Shown: positions 36,897-45,525 of the stretch, in pieces
Layout of the letters: each line of letters starts with the position of its first letter
How positions within the stretch are numbered: position 1 is the stretch's first letter
From: Hyphomicrobiales bacterium
GTDB taxonomy: Bacteria > Pseudomonadota > Alphaproteobacteria > Rickettsiales > JACKKO01
Direction of reading: 5' to 3'
Assembly: GCA_024236395.1 (NCBI GenBank)
Contig: JACKKO010000002.1
Span: 162,744-226,743, forward strand
Length of the DNA: 64,000 bases
Notes under the pieces: generated by a model
Told to the model about the DNA's origin: nothing
The model's input: the letters and a program-made list of their open reading frames with translations, nothing else
Databases searched by the model: none
Program-made: the position numbers and the translations under genes

Positions 36897-36956
36897 TGCA
36901 TTAACCCATTGAATATTGACATATTTCCGTTGTTTTAATAGAGTAATGGGTATGCA
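36897..36956. repeat. Inverted repeat framing a promoter
   Basis: TGCAT-TA-ACCCATT at 36897-36910 faces AATGGGT-ATGCA at 36945-36956. All 12 positions pair, apart from a two-base bulge on the left. The arms sit just outside the -35 and just after the -10 of the promoter at 36916-36944, as expected for a two-site operator. Confidence 0.55.
36916..36944 (+). promoter_or_regulatory. Putative promoter of the 559-residue unknown gene
   Basis: A perfect TTGACA at 36916-36921, 17 bases and TAGAGT at 36939-36944. Transcription would start near 36951, inside the right arm of the flanking inverted repeat. Confidence 0.5.
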
Positions 36957-36994
36957 TTACAGTGTTGCCGCACCATTTCAAAGCATACCGTAAA

Positions 36995-38674
36995 ATGATC
37001 ACCAAAAACGATATACTGACATCTTTAAATAAGATTCTCTCCTCCGATGTTCAGTCAGGCCCGGAGTCCCAGAATATAACGCTGGTGAGTCATCATGGCG
37101 CCCCCTTTAACCTGCTTGATTTGTATCTCCTATCAAGACTGGTGGATAAATATGACGTAACACTCTTACCCGAAACAACCACCTCAACTGACGGACATGC
37201 CATTACATTCGCGCTGTCCCGCGCTGAAATGTTTCAGCAGATCCCCCTTTCTGCAAAAGAATTAAAAACGATTCTTAACAGCGAAGGGACGGAGATCACT
37301 CGGACTATTCAGGAAGAAAACCTGCAGGAATTTCAGTATGGGTTTGAATCGTTTGCACAAGATATGTATCAATCATGGCAGCAGAAGACAGCATCCCGTT
37401 TCCAGAATATTTTTAATATCCCTGAACATGCGCAGGAAGCAAGCCTTCCGATACCGCTCCATGACAACCACTTTGACTTTACCGATTTTTTTACAAAATG
37501 TTTCACAGGCGTAGGCAAGGAAGCATACAAAGATCTCGTACGTGAACAATCAAAAAGCGAGGTTACAAGTTTTCCGGTGTTCAATGATAACTTTGGCAGC
37601 TTTAGGCATTCATTTAGTTATGGCCTGACAACTGCCGTACTGTATGAGAAGTACATGGCAGCAGGGCGCTCTCATGAAGATGCGCTAAAATATGCCGCCG
37701 ACGTCGCTGAATCCATTGGAATGCTCTATGAGTTTAACCAGTCTCCCGACGGGTATAAAACACTTTCCTCCAGCCTTTCCATTCCGGAGTTTTTATGGAA
37801 AGGCTGGTTTCGCGATACCAGTGATATTCTGCAGGAAGTGATTGCAGACAACCCGGACATATTCCGTGCGTTTACTCCAATCAAAGAAAACGATACCTAC
37901 GCAGACATACAAAACAATAAAGCCGGCATTCTCATTGCAACAAAACTGATCGATCATTACCACCAGGAAGGAAAAATGATTGATTTGCCACGTGGAGCCA
38001 ATAATACGCTTATTGTTGGCGAAAGTGCATTTTACCGCAACCTCGCCGAAAATATCAACTTGGTGGCCAACTACCCGGAAATTGTACCCAAAGACTACCG
38101 GCTGGTTACAAATTTCACCGGCGCATTTAATACCCCGGATATTCAAAATAAACTTCTTGGGGATGGGTTGGAGGTGCTTGAACAGATTGCCAAGGAACGT
38201 CACAATTTCACACTGAGCGCCCGCATTCAGGCGCTTGGCAGCGCTGTCAAAAAACTCTCCACATCTGCAAACCCAACGCTTACAGAAAGAGAAGCTTTTT
38301 CCCTGATTCAATCAAATCATCTCCTGGCAGAATTCGGTAATTTCTCGTTATCAGAAGCTGAGCAACGCCATATTATTTCTAATCTGAGCAACGATAATAT
38401 TTTCATCTCCCCTCCTTATCGCGGGGAGCATTTAGACTATTATCCTCTGGATTTCAAATCCATTGATATACATACCGTACGTGTAACTCTGCACGATCAC
38501 ATCAAAGATTCCTCAGAAACGTATGTACTGAATCCTCTCAATATCGAGGAAAATGACGCCTTTATTTTTAGCTATAATCGCCCACCAAAGGGACCGAGTA
38601 CTGATATTGCGACAACGCACCCCCCGCCACTACCTTTTTCTCCTCCTTTTGGAAGCAATACGCCTCCTCGGTAG
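36995..38674 (+). CDS. Unrecognised protein, about 559 residues
   Basis: I do not recognise this protein. It starts MITKNDILTSLNKILSS, has no signal peptide or membrane helix, is mostly polar and helical-looking, and ends in a proline-rich tail (HPPPLPFSPPFG). No catalytic motif stands out. The DNA is AT-richer than the housekeeping genes around it. The ATG at 36995 is chosen because the predicted transcript begins near 36951; an in-frame GTG at 36962 would add 11 residues. Its own promoter is framed by an inverted repeat. It lies beside the first RTX/glycosyltransferase cassette, but a functional link is only a guess. Confidence 0.7.
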   Translation: MITKNDILTSLNKILSSDVQSGPESQNITLVSHHGAPFNLLDLYLLSRLVDKYDVTLLPETTTSTDGHAITFALSRAEMFQQIPLSAKELKTILNSEGTEITRTIQEENLQEFQYGFESFAQDMYQSWQQKTASRFQNIFNIPEHAQEASLPIPLHDNHFDFTDFFTKCFTGVGKEAYKDLVREQSKSEVTSFPVFNDNFGSFRHSFSYGLTTAVLYEKYMAAGRSHEDALKYAADVAESIGMLYEFNQSPDGYKTLSSSLSIPEFLWKGWFRDTSDILQEVIADNPDIFRAFTPIKENDTYADIQNNKAGILIATKLIDHYHQEGKMIDLPRGANNTLIVGESAFYRNLAENINLVANYPEIVPKDYRLVTNFTGAFNTPDIQNKLLGDGLEVLEQIAKERHNFTLSARIQALGSAVKKLSTSANPTLTEREAFSLIQSNHLLAEFGNFSLSEAEQRHIISNLSNDNIFISPPYRGEHLDYYPLDFKSIDIHTVRVTLHDHIKDSSETYVLNPLNIEENDAFIFSYNRPPKGPSTDIATTHPPPLPFSPPFGSNTPPR

Positions 38675-38701
38675 CACCTGCATAGCCTCTTTTTGTGAAA
38701 A

Positions 38702-38998
38702 TTAGGCGATTTCTTCCAGGCTCACATGCAACGCCGCAGCAATGCGACGCATAATCTCCCGTTCGGCACGCATCCGCCCGCGCTCAATACGGGCAATGAG
38801 TCCGGGAGTTACCCCGGCACGACGTGCCAAATCCCCGCGGCTAAAGCGACGATATTCACGAAAAACTTTGACTGGATGTTCATTAAACAGAATACGGTTG
38901 ATAACCTGAAGCGGAATGTCTTCAAAATCATCACCCTGCGGAGTATTAAAATCGGTGTAAATCTGTTCGTCGATATGGTCTATTACGTTGAGTTGCAT
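38702..38998 (-). CDS. XRE-family helix-turn-helix regulator
   Basis: This 98-residue protein has a C-terminal XRE helix-turn-helix: HPVKVFREYRRFSRGDLARR, then AGVTPGLIARIERGRMRAE. The form is common in antitoxins of HigA type and in small regulators. No toxin-like small gene is adjacent on either side, so a toxin-antitoxin role is not supported. The start has GGGAGGGG four bases upstream. It is convergent with the unknown gene, whose promoter repeat could be its operator. Confidence 0.85.
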   Translation of the reverse strand: MQLNVIDHIDEQIYTDFNTPQGDDFEDIPLQVINRILFNEHPVKVFREYRRFSRGDLARRAGVTPGLIARIERGRMRAEREIMRRIAAALHVSLEEIA

Positions 38999-39070
38999 TT
39001 TCCCCTCCCAATACGTCTTCAGGTTATGTAATCACGCGCTCACCTCCATAAGTAATAAGCTCTAACTGTC

Positions 39071-39098
39071 AGCATATCAGAGTCTTCCTGAGCATCAA
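39071..39098 (-). promoter_or_regulatory. Putative promoter of the XRE regulator
   Basis: On the minus strand, TTGATG (39098-39093), 16 bases and TATGCT (39076-39071). Confidence 0.35.
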
Positions 39099-39099
39099 A

Positions 39100-39123
39100 T
39101 TGCAAAGGAACTTCCTTTGGCAA
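39100..39123 (-). terminator. Possible terminator after the Sel1-repeat gene
   Basis: Near-perfect stem (39100-39110 with 39112-39123, one bulged base) located 21 bases after the Sel1 stop. Only three T residues follow at once, so strength is doubtful. Confidence 0.4.
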
Positions 39124-39143
39124 GCGATGCTAGAATACCATCA

Positions 39144-39860
39144 TTATTTTCGAATAATCGCGGGGTTTGGACGCCAGCCACGGATGAATGCCTCTGCACG
39201 TGCCATATCCTCTTCCGACATTTGCTGCGCCAGAATCTGCTTGCTGCGTTCAGCCACTCCCACACCCTGCTCAGCAGCGATATGGTACCACATATAGGCT
39301 TTGGCAAAATCCCGCCCCGTACCGTTCCCAATTGCATAGCGGTTCCCGGTGTTGAACATAGCAGCAACATCACCCTGTTCTGCCGCTTTCTGGTACCAGT
39401 GAAACGCTTCCTGCTGGTCCTGCGCAACCCCTGCCCCTTTGCTAAACATATTGGCTACATTGAACTGTGCCGGGGCGTAGCCCTTCTTAGCCGCACTTAA
39501 AAACCATTTGAATGCACGGGCATAATCCACAGGCATCCCTTTCCCCTGTTCATACATGACGCCGCTATTATACTGTGCCTCCACATCGTCATTCACCGCT
39601 GCTTTTTTATACCAGTAGGCGGCCTGTTCATAATTACGCGGAATGGACGTAAATCCCCAGAAATACATATCCCCCATAATTTTCTGCGCTGCCGGCACAT
39701 CCTTTTCAGCCAGTTTCTTACAGACAGCAATGGCCAATGGACTATTCGCGCTATATTGCACCTGGCAATCCTGTAGCAGGGCTTTGTGATCCTCCTCTGC
39801 ATGAACAAGAGAAGCTGGCAGCAGCAGGATCATCACAATCCACAGATAAAACGGACGCAT
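39144..39860 (-). CDS. Secreted Sel1-repeat (tetratricopeptide-like) protein
   Basis: The 238-residue protein has a clear signal peptide (LWIVMILLLPASLVHA) and then about four to five Sel1-like repeats, for example YEQAAYWYKKAAVNDDVEAQYNSG read as YWYKKAAVNDDVEAQ and WYQKAAEQGDVAAMF. Such alpha-solenoids act as protein scaffolds in the periplasm. Related proteins take part in envelope assembly or host interaction, but nothing here fixes the role. It is divergent from petA. Confidence 0.9.
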   Translation of the reverse strand: MRPFYLWIVMILLLPASLVHAEEDHKALLQDCQVQYSANSPLAIAVCKKLAEKDVPAAQKIMGDMYFWGFTSIPRNYEQAAYWYKKAAVNDDVEAQYNSGVMYEQGKGMPVDYARAFKWFLSAAKKGYAPAQFNVANMFSKGAGVAQDQQEAFHWYQKAAEQGDVAAMFNTGNRYAIGNGTGRDFAKAYMWYHIAAEQGVGVAERSKQILAQQMSEEDMARAEAFIRGWRPNPAIIRK

Positions 39861-39914
39861 AGGCCACTCCTAGTATAATTATTCCTGTAAAAAGTGTATC
39901 GCAAAGGATAAGAC

Positions 39915-39943
39915 TTGCAAAGAAAGTTCAGAGTGAGTAGAAC
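39915..39943 (+). promoter_or_regulatory. Putative promoter of petABC
   Basis: TTGCAA at 39915-39920, 17 bases and TAGAAC at 39938-39943, about 37 bases before the petA ATG. Confidence 0.45.
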
Positions 39944-39979
39944 GAGTGGCGGTTTTTCAGGGACATAAGTGATACAACC

Positions 39980-40528
39980 ATGACAACAACAAGTAAAATT
40001 GGCTCATCCCCGGCCTCTAAAGAGGGGGAAACCCGTCGCGACTTTATGGTCGTACTGGCCAGCGCTACAGCTGGCGTTGGCGCGGTAGCAACAGTATGGC
40101 CATTTATTGATTCATTGAATCCTGCAGCAGACGTACTGGCGCTGGCTTCTACTGAAGTCGATATTTCCGCTGTTCAGCCGGGGCAAGCCATCACAGTGAT
40201 GTGGCGGGGTAAGCCGGTATTCATTCGCCGCCGCACCGAACAGGAAATTACCGAAGCAGAAAACACCAAGCTTTCCGATCTGCCAGACCCAGAAAAAGAC
40301 ACAGACCGCGTAAAAAAGGGTGAAGAGCAATGGCTGGTTGTCGTGGGTGTCTGCACACATTTGGGGTGTGTGCCTATCTCCAACCAGGGCGAGTATAATG
40401 GCTGGTTCTGCCCGTGCCACGGTTCACATTATGATATTTCTGGCCGCATTCGCAAAGGCCCTGCACCAAAGAACCTGGCAGTGCCGCCCTATAAGTTTAC
40501 CAGTGAAACGACGATACTAATCGGGTAA
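39980..40528 (+). CDS. petA: Ubiquinol-cytochrome c reductase, Rieske iron-sulfur subunit
   Basis: The 182-residue protein has a twin-arginine signal/anchor (TRRDFMVVLASATAG) and both Rieske cluster boxes, CTHLGCVP and CPCHGSHYD, each giving one Cys and one His ligand to the 2Fe-2S centre plus the disulfide cysteines. It takes electrons from ubiquinol and passes them to cytochrome c1 in complex III. First gene of petABC. Confidence 0.98.
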   Translation: MTTTSKIGSSPASKEGETRRDFMVVLASATAGVGAVATVWPFIDSLNPAADVLALASTEVDISAVQPGQAITVMWRGKPVFIRRRTEQEITEAENTKLSDLPDPEKDTDRVKKGEEQWLVVVGVCTHLGCVPISNQGEYNGWFCPCHGSHYDISGRIRKGPAPKNLAVPPYKFTSETTILIG

Positions 40529-40533
40529 TAACT

Positions 40534-41739
40534 ATGAGCAAATCTTCAGGAAACACCGAATTTACAGGCATCGCAGGCTGGATTGATTCCCGTCTGCCCG
40601 TCTTCACCTTCCTTAAACACTCCGGTGAGTACCGTGCGCCGAAAAACCTCAGCTACATGTGGAGCTTCGGCTCACTGGCCGGGATTGCACTGTTGATCCA
40701 GATCGTCACCGGTATTGTGTTGGCCATGCACTACACTCCGCATGTAGACTACGCGTTTGATAGTGTGGAGCGTATTATGCGCGATGTGCCGTATGGTTGG
40801 TTTCTGCGCTATACGCACGCGGTAGGTGCCTCGATGTTCTTTGCCGTGGTCTATATTCATATTTTCCGTGGTTTATATTATGGTTCCTATAAAAAACCGC
40901 GTGAACTTTTATGGTTCTTGGGAATCATTATTTTTATCTGCATGATGGCCACGGCCTTTATGGGCTATGTACTGCCCTGGGGGCAAATGAGCTTTTGGGG
41001 TGCTACAGTGATTACCAACCTGTTCTCGGCGATCCCGGGGATTGGTGAAAGCATCGTGCAATGGCTATGGGGTGGTTTTTCGGTGGATAACCCAACGCTG
41101 AACCGCTTCTTCTCGCTGCATTATCTGATGCCGTTTGTGATTATTGGTATCGTAGTGCTGCACCTGGTGGCACTGCACGTACACGGCTCTAACAACCCCA
41201 CAGGGGTAGAACCCAAAACGGATAAGGACACGATTCCGTTCCACCCGTATTATACCATTAAGGATTTTGTCGGGTTTGGTTTCCTGTTTCTAGTGCTGGC
41301 CTGGTTCATCTTTTTTGATCCGAACCGTCTGGGCCACCCGGATAACTATATTCCGGCCAACCCGATGGTGACTCCGCCGCATATCGTACCAGAATGGTAC
41401 TTCCTGCCGTTCTATGCCATGCTGCGCGCGATCCCGGATAAGTTAGGCGGTGTGGTGGTGATGTTCAGCTCACTGCTGATCCTGTTTGCCCTGCCCTGGC
41501 TGGATTCTTCCAAAGTCAAAAGCGCCAACTATCGCCCCATCTTCAAATGGGTGTTCTGGCTGTTCGCCGCCAACTGTATTTTACTTGGCTACCTTGGTGG
41601 CATGCCAGCGGAAGGTAGTTATGTGATTGCAGCACGGTTTGCTACGCTGTTCTATTTTGCCTTTTTCCTCGTGATTCTGCCGTTGCTTGGCAAATACGAG
41701 CGGCCTTGTCCATTACCCAAATCCATTCATGAGGCATAG
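40534..41739 (+). CDS. petB: Cytochrome b of the bc1 complex
   Basis: The 401-residue membrane protein has eight helices, paired haem-ligating histidines (RYTHAVGASMFF and the later HVHGSNN region), the Qo-site loop with PEWY (HIVPEWYFLPFYAML), and FMGYVLPWGQMSFWGATVITN. It is the central quinone-oxidising and proton-moving subunit of complex III. It starts five bases after the petA stop. Confidence 0.98.
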   Translation: MSKSSGNTEFTGIAGWIDSRLPVFTFLKHSGEYRAPKNLSYMWSFGSLAGIALLIQIVTGIVLAMHYTPHVDYAFDSVERIMRDVPYGWFLRYTHAVGASMFFAVVYIHIFRGLYYGSYKKPRELLWFLGIIIFICMMATAFMGYVLPWGQMSFWGATVITNLFSAIPGIGESIVQWLWGGFSVDNPTLNRFFSLHYLMPFVIIGIVVLHLVALHVHGSNNPTGVEPKTDKDTIPFHPYYTIKDFVGFGFLFLVLAWFIFFDPNRLGHPDNYIPANPMVTPPHIVPEWYFLPFYAMLRAIPDKLGGVVVMFSSLLILFALPWLDSSKVKSANYRPIFKWVFWLFAANCILLGYLGGMPAEGSYVIAARFATLFYFAFFLVILPLLGKYERPCPLPKSIHEA

Positions 41740-41743
41740 AACC

Positions 41744-42541
41744 ATGAAGCAGACGATGACGAAAACGCGGTTTATGAGCAAACTAACACTGGCCACAATG
41801 GCCGCAACCGCAGCGCTTGGCACACATCAAGCATATGCTTCCGGGGACACCATACATCTGAAGGAAGTTGACTGGGCATTTGATGGCGTGTTTGGTACGT
41901 TTGACCGCCAGTCTATTCAACGTGGCTTCCAGGTTTATAAAGAAGTCTGCTCCTCTTGCCATGGCCTGGATCATGTTGCCTATCGCAACCTGACGGACGT
42001 GGGTTTCTCGGAAGATGAAGTGAAGGCCATTGCTGCTGAAAAAACAGTCATGGACGGTCCCAATGACGATGGGGACATGTTTGAACGCGCCGCGTTGCCT
42101 TCCGATAAATTTGTGGCACCGTTTTCCAATGAAAAGGCCGCACGCGCCGCCAATAATGGTGCTTACCCGCCTGATCTTTCGCTGATTATCAAAGCGCGCT
42201 TCGACGGACCGAATTATGTCTACTCCCTGCTGACTGGTTATCAGGAGCCACCTGCAGGACATGACGTAGCAGAAGGGATGCATTACAACCCCTATTTCGC
42301 TGGTGGACAGATCGCCATGGGGCAGCCGCTGATGGATGACTCCGTAACGTATCAGGATGGCACATCCGCCACGCTGGATCAGGAAGCTCGCGACGTTGTT
42401 AATTTCCTGCAATGGGCTGCCGAGCCCGAGATGGAACAGCGCAAACGCACGGGGATTAAAGCAATCCTCTACCTGTTTGCATTCACGATCCTGTTCATCA
42501 TTGCGAAGAAGCGCGTTTGGAAAGACATTAAAGGCGAATAG
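41744..42541 (+). CDS. petC: Cytochrome c1
   Basis: The protein of about 265 residues has a signal peptide (LTLATMAATAALGTHQAYA), a single haem c site CSSCHG (covalent attachment, His axial ligand), and a C-terminal membrane anchor (AILYLFAFTILFIIAKKR). It accepts electrons from the Rieske protein and hands them to soluble cytochrome c. The ATG at 41744 is four bases after the petB stop, with GAGG upstream; the frame is open a little further up inside petB. Confidence 0.97.
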   Translation: MKQTMTKTRFMSKLTLATMAATAALGTHQAYASGDTIHLKEVDWAFDGVFGTFDRQSIQRGFQVYKEVCSSCHGLDHVAYRNLTDVGFSEDEVKAIAAEKTVMDGPNDDGDMFERAALPSDKFVAPFSNEKAARAANNGAYPPDLSLIIKARFDGPNYVYSLLTGYQEPPAGHDVAEGMHYNPYFAGGQIAMGQPLMDDSVTYQDGTSATLDQEARDVVNFLQWAAEPEMEQRKRTGIKAILYLFAFTILFIIAKKRVWKDIKGE

Positions 42542-42544
42542 CGT

Positions 42545-43036
42545 ATGCCCTCTGGCATACCATCTGCTTGCTTCGGGGGAACATTTACCTCACCGATTGG
42601 GCCAATTAGCATTCTCAGTAATGGTGATGCAATAACACGCATTACTTTTGATACTGCACCTGTTGGTCGTTCATGCGCGATAGTATCGGAAACGATGCAT
42701 TGTTTACGGCGGTACTTTGATGGAAAGCAGACTGACTTTCAGCATATTCCCCTTATCTACGAAGGAACGGCATTTCAGCAAGCCGTCTGGCAAGCACTGA
42801 CACGTATTTCTTATGGTAAAACCCTCAGTTACCGCGATATCGCACAGGCTATTGGGCGGCCTTCTGCTTTTCGCGCAGTAGGCCAGGCATGCAATCGCAA
42901 TCCCATCCCGATGATTATTCCCTGCCACCGCGTGGTGGGAAGTAATGGTGCCCTGACAGGGTTTGCTGGCGGAATCAGTAGCAAGCAGTGGTTGCTTGCG
43001 CATGAACAGGCATTAACGCAACAACACGCGGCGTAG
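42545..43036 (+). CDS. ogt: Methylated-DNA-protein-cysteine methyltransferase
   Basis: The 163-residue protein has the alkyl-acceptor motif IPCHRVVGSNGALTGFAGG with the reactive cysteine, plus the helix-turn-helix region YRDIAQAIGRPSAFRAVGQA and its arginine finger. It repairs O6-alkylguanine by irreversible transfer to itself. Length fits Ogt/MGMT without an Ada regulatory domain. It starts three bases after petC, so it probably shares the petABC transcript, an unusual partner for bc1 genes. Confidence 0.95.
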   Translation: MPSGIPSACFGGTFTSPIGPISILSNGDAITRITFDTAPVGRSCAIVSETMHCLRRYFDGKQTDFQHIPLIYEGTAFQQAVWQALTRISYGKTLSYRDIAQAIGRPSAFRAVGQACNRNPIPMIIPCHRVVGSNGALTGFAGGISSKQWLLAHEQALTQQHAA

Positions 43037-43077
43037 ATAAATTTTACAATTTTATCTTCTCAACTTGGTGCACTGCA

Positions 43078-43111
43078 CAAAAAAGCCAGCCACCACTCAG
43101 GCAGCCGGCTT
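43078..43111 (-). terminator. Terminator of the second RTX gene
   Basis: On the minus strand a 12-bp stem (43111-43100 with 43094-43083, all positions paired counting G-U) with a 5-base loop is followed directly by a run of T. It starts 22 bases past the RTX stop and separates it from ogt. Confidence 0.8.
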
Positions 43112-43132
43112 GATTGCCTAACCAAAGAGGAA

Positions 43133-44191
43133 CTAGACGATATTGATGTCGTCTGCAGAAATTTGCGACGAAGTGACGCCCTGCAGCGTAATGGTATTGC
43201 CATTACCCAGATCAATCACCGCGTTACCACCAACATCCGTGATACGACCCAGCACATCCGATGCACTGGCGATACCCGTATCATTGATGTTTGCCAGAAC
43301 ACTGATCGTATCCGTACCCGGTGTGAAGTCAGTAATAATATCCGTTCCCGTACCAAAAGTATTGGAAGCGCCACTCAGGTTAAACACGAAGTTATCGGAA
43401 CCGCTACCACCAGTCATGCTATCACTACCACGATCCCCGTAAAGAACATCATTACCCGATTCACCATACATCGTATCGGCACCAGAGCCGCCACGTAGTG
43501 TATCTGCTCCACCGCTGGTCGTTCCGGTGTTGTTATCACCATAAAGTACGTCAGCGCCCGCATTACCCTGGACGAAGTCATCCCCTAAGTCGCCATAAAG
43601 TGTATCCGCCCCGGAACCACCGTAGACATTATCGCTATCTTTACCACCGCGCACCAAGTCATTGTCATTATCACCCATGACAGTGTCATTCCCTTCACCG
43701 CCCTTCACGACGTCATCACCCTGACCGCCGCGCAGATTATCATCCCCCGTGGTCGACCATACCGAGTCATTCCCCTGGTTACCATTAATGACATCATCGC
43801 CAAGGCCACCACCAACATTATCATTCCCGGCACCACCATACACGGTATCATTGCCAACACCGCCGGTCAGCACATCACCGCCAGAACCACCCTGCGCCTG
43901 ATCACTACCAGAACCGCCCAGGAACGCGACACCACCTGTAGCACCTGAAGCATCAAAAATATTATTGCCGGTACTGCCGGCAAGATTCACGTCGGTGCCC
44001 GTCGAGCTAGTTGTGATCTTTAGATTTGCCGATCTTGTCGCATCAGAGTCTGAACTTGACACAGTTAGTTTAGTCGCTTCTGACAATGTCAGTAATGTAG
44101 CGGAAATCAGGTTCCCTAAAATATCTGACGTTGTTCCCGTACCTGCACTACTCACTGTAGTATCAATCAAACCACCTGCGACTGTTGCCAT
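43133..44191 (-). CDS. RTX calcium-binding repeat protein (second cassette)
   Basis: The 352-residue protein opens with a Ser/Thr-rich segment of about 90 residues. About 19 RTX nonapeptides follow (GGVGNDTVY, GGAGNDNVG and so on, with one longer irregular unit near GDNNTGTTSGGADTLR). The C-terminal tail matches that of the first RTX protein (GNAVIDLGNGNTITLQGV, ending ADDINIV). Calcium-dependent folding outside the cell after type I secretion is expected from the family; the exporter is elsewhere. The ATG at 44191 has GAAGGAG upstream. It follows two glycosyltransferase genes on the same strand, and the Ser/Thr-rich start is a possible glycosylation target (inference). Confidence 0.88.
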   Translation of the reverse strand: MATVAGGLIDTTVSSAGTGTTSDILGNLISATLLTLSEATKLTVSSSDSDATRSANLKITTSSTGTDVNLAGSTGNNIFDASGATGGVAFLGGSGSDQAQGGSGGDVLTGGVGNDTVYGGAGNDNVGGGLGDDVINGNQGNDSVWSTTGDDNLRGGQGDDVVKGGEGNDTVMGDNDNDLVRGGKDSDNVYGGSGADTLYGDLGDDFVQGNAGADVLYGDNNTGTTSGGADTLRGGSGADTMYGESGNDVLYGDRGSDSMTGGSGSDNFVFNLSGASNTFGTGTDIITDFTPGTDTISVLANINDTGIASASDVLGRITDVGGNAVIDLGNGNTITLQGVTSSQISADDINIV

Positions 44192-44230
44192 TATTCGGAC
44201 TCCTTCCAAAGCATCAATTATTTCTCACCA

Positions 44231-44258
44231 CTTTTAATGAGAAACGCGCCCCGGTCAA
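44231..44258 (-). promoter_or_regulatory. Putative promoter of the second RTX gene
   Basis: On the minus strand, TTGACC (44258-44253), 16 bases and TAAAAG (44236-44231), in the 92-base gap after the GT-B gene. A 6-bp inverted repeat (TTCTCA/TGAGAA) overlaps the -10. The RTX gene may thus be expressed apart from the glycosyltransferases. Confidence 0.35.
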
Positions 44259-44283
44259 CGGCACATGGTAGTTAAGGGAGTGA

Positions 44284-45525
44284 TTAAATATACTTTCTAT
44301 AGGGGGTGAGACATTTTTCATACACCTCCCTTAGTGGTTCCAATTTTTTGTGCGGCGGCGCAGCAGAAAAATCCTTTGTTTCTGCGGCATCCCGCAGCTC
44401 ATGACATGGCACCGCAGCAACATCATAAAAATATGCCAGCTCCTGAGTAGCATAAAGCGGAATCTTCATGTCGCTAGCGATATAAACCAGGAAAACCGGG
44501 CTTTTAGGTGTTACAACCAGCCCCTTAAGCCCCTGCAATTTTCTTTCTGCATTCTCATGCCATGGATGCATGGAAACCCCAAAAAATGATTCCACTTGAT
44601 TTTTGTCATGGAGGGTAGCGGAGATTATTTTTCTTACAGCGTCCTGTGCTTGTGCCGAGACATAGAAAACCACCAATTCTCTTACTCTCTCCGGCCCAAG
44701 ACACACTAGAAGTTCCTGCAAGTAAGCGTCCTCTCCCTGATAAAGAAAACCAATTTTCCTGCCTTCCCCTCCCTGTATAGCCGGATAAAAGGGATAGCAT
44801 GGCTTCTGCACCACGATTTTAACACCAGGTATTCCCCACTTACTGTAGAGTGCTGCCATTTCCTTACTAGGAACAAAGAACGTATCGGCAAATGCCAGAT
44901 GGGCTTTGAGTAAATCCGCCCGCAACGCAAACACTGCAGCACTAACGTCTGCATTACGCGCACGCAACTCCTGAGGCGCACAATCCTTCTCTGCTAGCAA
45001 GCGCGCATCTGCCAGCTCCCATGCAATCGGTGTCAATGTATTCAGACAGCATAGAATACGCGCCTCCGGCAAGGTGAAGTGTACCAGCGCCAATACCTCC
45101 TGCCCAATTGCCGCGATATCCCCTATGAACACCGTCTCCGGCTGGAAATCACGTAAATAGGTACGCAGGTCATTCTGAAAATCCGATGCCAAACTACTCA
45201 GAAACACCTGCGACATTTTAAAAGGCTCATACCCAGCATTGATATATGCTACGGCATCCGGTTCTCCCTGCTGGTATTGCTGCAACGTGATACCTCCACG
45301 AACATCCCGCTTCCCGGATGGTATTGAGGCAATCAGTCGCACCTCAAAGCCAGCATCTGCTTTGAGTGCCTTATATAACGTGTAGGCGTGCGGATCCTGC
45401 CCATATTCCGGGGCATACCCAATTACCAGCACCCGCTTTTGCTTTGCTGCCTTAGGCGGCCTGGGTAACGCGCTTTTTGCGACGGGCCGGGCTTTTTGCT
45501 GTGACTGACGCTTTGCCATGCGCAT
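44284..45525 (-). CDS. GT-B-like glycosyltransferase, divergent (second cassette)
   Basis: The 413-residue protein starts with a basic, Gln/Lys/Pro-rich segment, then RVLVIGYAPEYGQDPHAYTLYKAL cut as VLVIGYAPEYGQDPHAY, a Rossmann-like start of a GT-B enzyme. Later comes FVPSKEMAALYSKWGI, the usual end of a GT4 N-terminal domain. The C-terminal half lacks a clear GT4 donor motif, so activity or family is uncertain. It occupies the same position relative to its GT2 partner as the GT4 gene in the first cassette. Its first 74 bases overlap the end of the GT2 gene in another frame. Confidence 0.6.
   Translation of the reverse strand: MRMAKRQSQQKARPVAKSALPRPPKAAKQKRVLVIGYAPEYGQDPHAYTLYKALKADAGFEVRLIASIPSGKRDVRGGITLQQYQQGEPDAVAYINAGYEPFKMSQVFLSSLASDFQNDLRTYLRDFQPETVFIGDIAAIGQEVLALVHFTLPEARILCCLNTLTPIAWELADARLLAEKDCAPQELRARNADVSAAVFALRADLLKAHLAFADTFFVPSKEMAALYSKWGIPGVKIVVQKPCYPFYPAIQGGEGRKIGFLYQGEDAYLQELLVCLGPERVRELVVFYVSAQAQDAVRKIISATLHDKNQVESFFGVSMHPWHENAERKLQGLKGLVVTPKSPVFLVYIASDMKIPLYATQELAYFYDVAAVPCHELRDAAETKDFSAAPPHKKLEPLREVYEKCLTPYRKYI

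Noticed and set aside
38702..38998. Toxin-antitoxin pair with the XRE protein as antitoxin
   Set aside because: No small toxin-like frame adjacent on either strand.
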